Assembly: GCF_023898315.1 (NCBI RefSeq)
Contig: NC_064616.1
Location: 296,658,934-296,722,933 of the forward strand
Length of the DNA: 64,000 nt
Direction of reading: 5' to 3'
Source: Schistocerca nitens
Taxonomy: Eukaryota > Arthropoda > Insecta > Orthoptera > Acrididae
Under the pieces are notes generated by a model. The model did no database searches, was not told the origin of the DNA, and worked only from the letters and a program-made list of their open reading frames with translations. This document shows positions 63,341 through 64,000 of this stretch, one piece after another. Position 1 is the stretch's first letter, and each line of letters starts with the position of its first letter. Position numbers and translations under genes: made by a program.

Positions 63341-63456
63341 ACAACTGTACGAAAAATACGTTTGTGTAGAAGTTTTTTCAACATTTTATTATGTCGGGTC
63401 ATATTGACCCGAACAGTACACTTGTATAGTAAAAGTGAACAGAACGGCAGGGTTAA

Positions 63457-63733
63457 CTATGTATTGATTCGTTCCATGACCAGTCAGCTTTGGATGGCCT
63501 TTCGAGTGATGGAATCCAGTGCGATGGCCATAGCGGCGCATGTACGTTAAAAACAAAGGTAACTTCAGGTGTGACACCGAGAAGCGTAACCGGTTCTCTA
63601 CACCATATAAAATAACGACCCGTCAAATCTGGTTAGTAGAAATCTGAACTTGTTGCTGATGTCGTTGTGCACCACGAAGTGTTTTTGTTTAGAGACTGCA
63701 GTGAGATTCAGGATGACTTGTTAAGAGCTGCTA
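63457..63733. other. Short unassigned spacer
   Basis: No feature is recognised between the piggyBac TTAA and the start of the pogo-like element. Confidence 0.4.
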
Positions 63734-64000
63734 CAGTAGAGTCTCAATTATCCGATCTTCGGTTATGCGACCTTCTGTGTTATCCGATCCTTTCACCGCG
63801 CCGGCTGTGCGCCAGTCGACGACAGGTCAGTGACTAACGTGTTGTTTGTTGATACTCAGTTCATTGTCGCCGTCTGCTACTCCTCACTCCTCAGTGCTAA
63901 GTTAGATATGTAGTGGAGTGAACGTGTTGCACTTTGTTTATTGTATAAATTTGTGGTGATGGCTTCCAAATGAAAAAAGTTGGTCGTTTCACTGGAAGAG
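63734..64000 (+). mobile_element. pogo/Tigger-like element, 5' end
   Basis: The tip CAGTAGAGTCTCAATTATCC, preceded by TA at 63732-63733, is a typical Tigger-type terminus. After about 225 bp of leader an ATG at 63959 starts a frame reading MASK, a stop (TGA at 63971), then KKLVVSLEE. The order MASKxKxxVxSLEE is the usual start of the CENP-B-like DNA-binding domain of pogo/jerky-type transposases, with Arg expected where TGA stands. CGA to TGA is a single change. The rest lies outside the window. Confidence 0.8.

Larger units (their letters stand above)
60788..63456 (+). mobile_element. piggyBac-like element bounded by TTAA
   Basis: TTAA stands at 60788-60791 and 63453-63456. Next to it the ends are inverted repeats: CCCTGCTGTTCTGTTC on the left and GAACAGAACGGCAGGG on the right. 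Three copies of a palindrome of the form TTCGGGTCAnnnTGACCCGAA lie at about 60804-60825, 60977-60998 and 63393-63413. The transposase is at about 61500-62761. Three SINEs are nested (61202-61404, 62943-63062, 63135-63340). Both TTAA copies and both tips are intact, but the transposase is not. Confidence 0.9.

Overview
The window looks like intergenic or intronic DNA from a large, repeat-rich insect genome. I see no ordinary host gene. Almost every stretch with recognisable coding sequence is the remains of a transposable element, and most elements carry frameshifts and stop codons. The mixture (many tRNA-derived SINEs, RTE-, CR1-, I- and Jockey-like LINEs, Penelope-like elements, many Tc1/mariner relatives, a piggyBac and a pogo/Tigger start) fits an arthropod. 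The SINE and LINE families are ones I associate with orthopterans (grasshopper or locust type); that host assignment is recognition from memory, not something proved here.

Layout. 0-5 kb: two RTE-like LINE fragments on the minus strand, a mariner-like remnant, a Tc1 copy and two SINEs. 5.9-8.8 kb: a mariner-like transposon with inverted repeats of about 449 bp and two nested SINEs. 9.4-12.1 kb: two Tc1 copies, the second with both ends. 13.6-15.7 kb: two outward-facing mariner 3' halves forming a palindrome, with a SINE inside and an RTE LINE inside that SINE. 16.3-21.7 kb: a short inverted-repeat element holding a SINE, which holds a nearly complete CR1-like LINE, which holds another SINE in its 5' UTR. 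21.7-27.3 kb: mostly unassigned, with a Tc1 5' fragment, a possible long LTR and a G-rich minisatellite. 27.4-32.5 kb: a near-complete Tc1, a Penelope-like 3' end, and a Tc1-in-Tc1 nest with a SINE at its centre. 32.6-37.8 kb: decayed LINEs interrupted by SINEs and a tRNA-like tandem repeat. 38-50 kb: unassigned DNA with diverged duplications, a Tc1 with TA target duplications, a 225-bp palindrome and a second Penelope-like element between inverted arms. 53-59 kb: a long decayed I-like LINE (gag, endonuclease, RT, RNase H). 60.8-63.5 kb: a piggyBac element bounded by TTAA with three nested SINEs. 63.7 kb to the end: the 5' end of a pogo/Tigger element.

The elements do not form a pathway. What links them is dependency: the SINEs carry internal RNA polymerase III promoters and must use LINE-type machinery to move, and their target-site duplications let the insertion order be read from the sequence. 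Nothing here is a clear new molecular system. The most unusual features are the T-tailed SINE family with exchangeable 5' heads, the palindromic mariner, the deep nests with dateable order, and the Penelope-like element between inverted arms.
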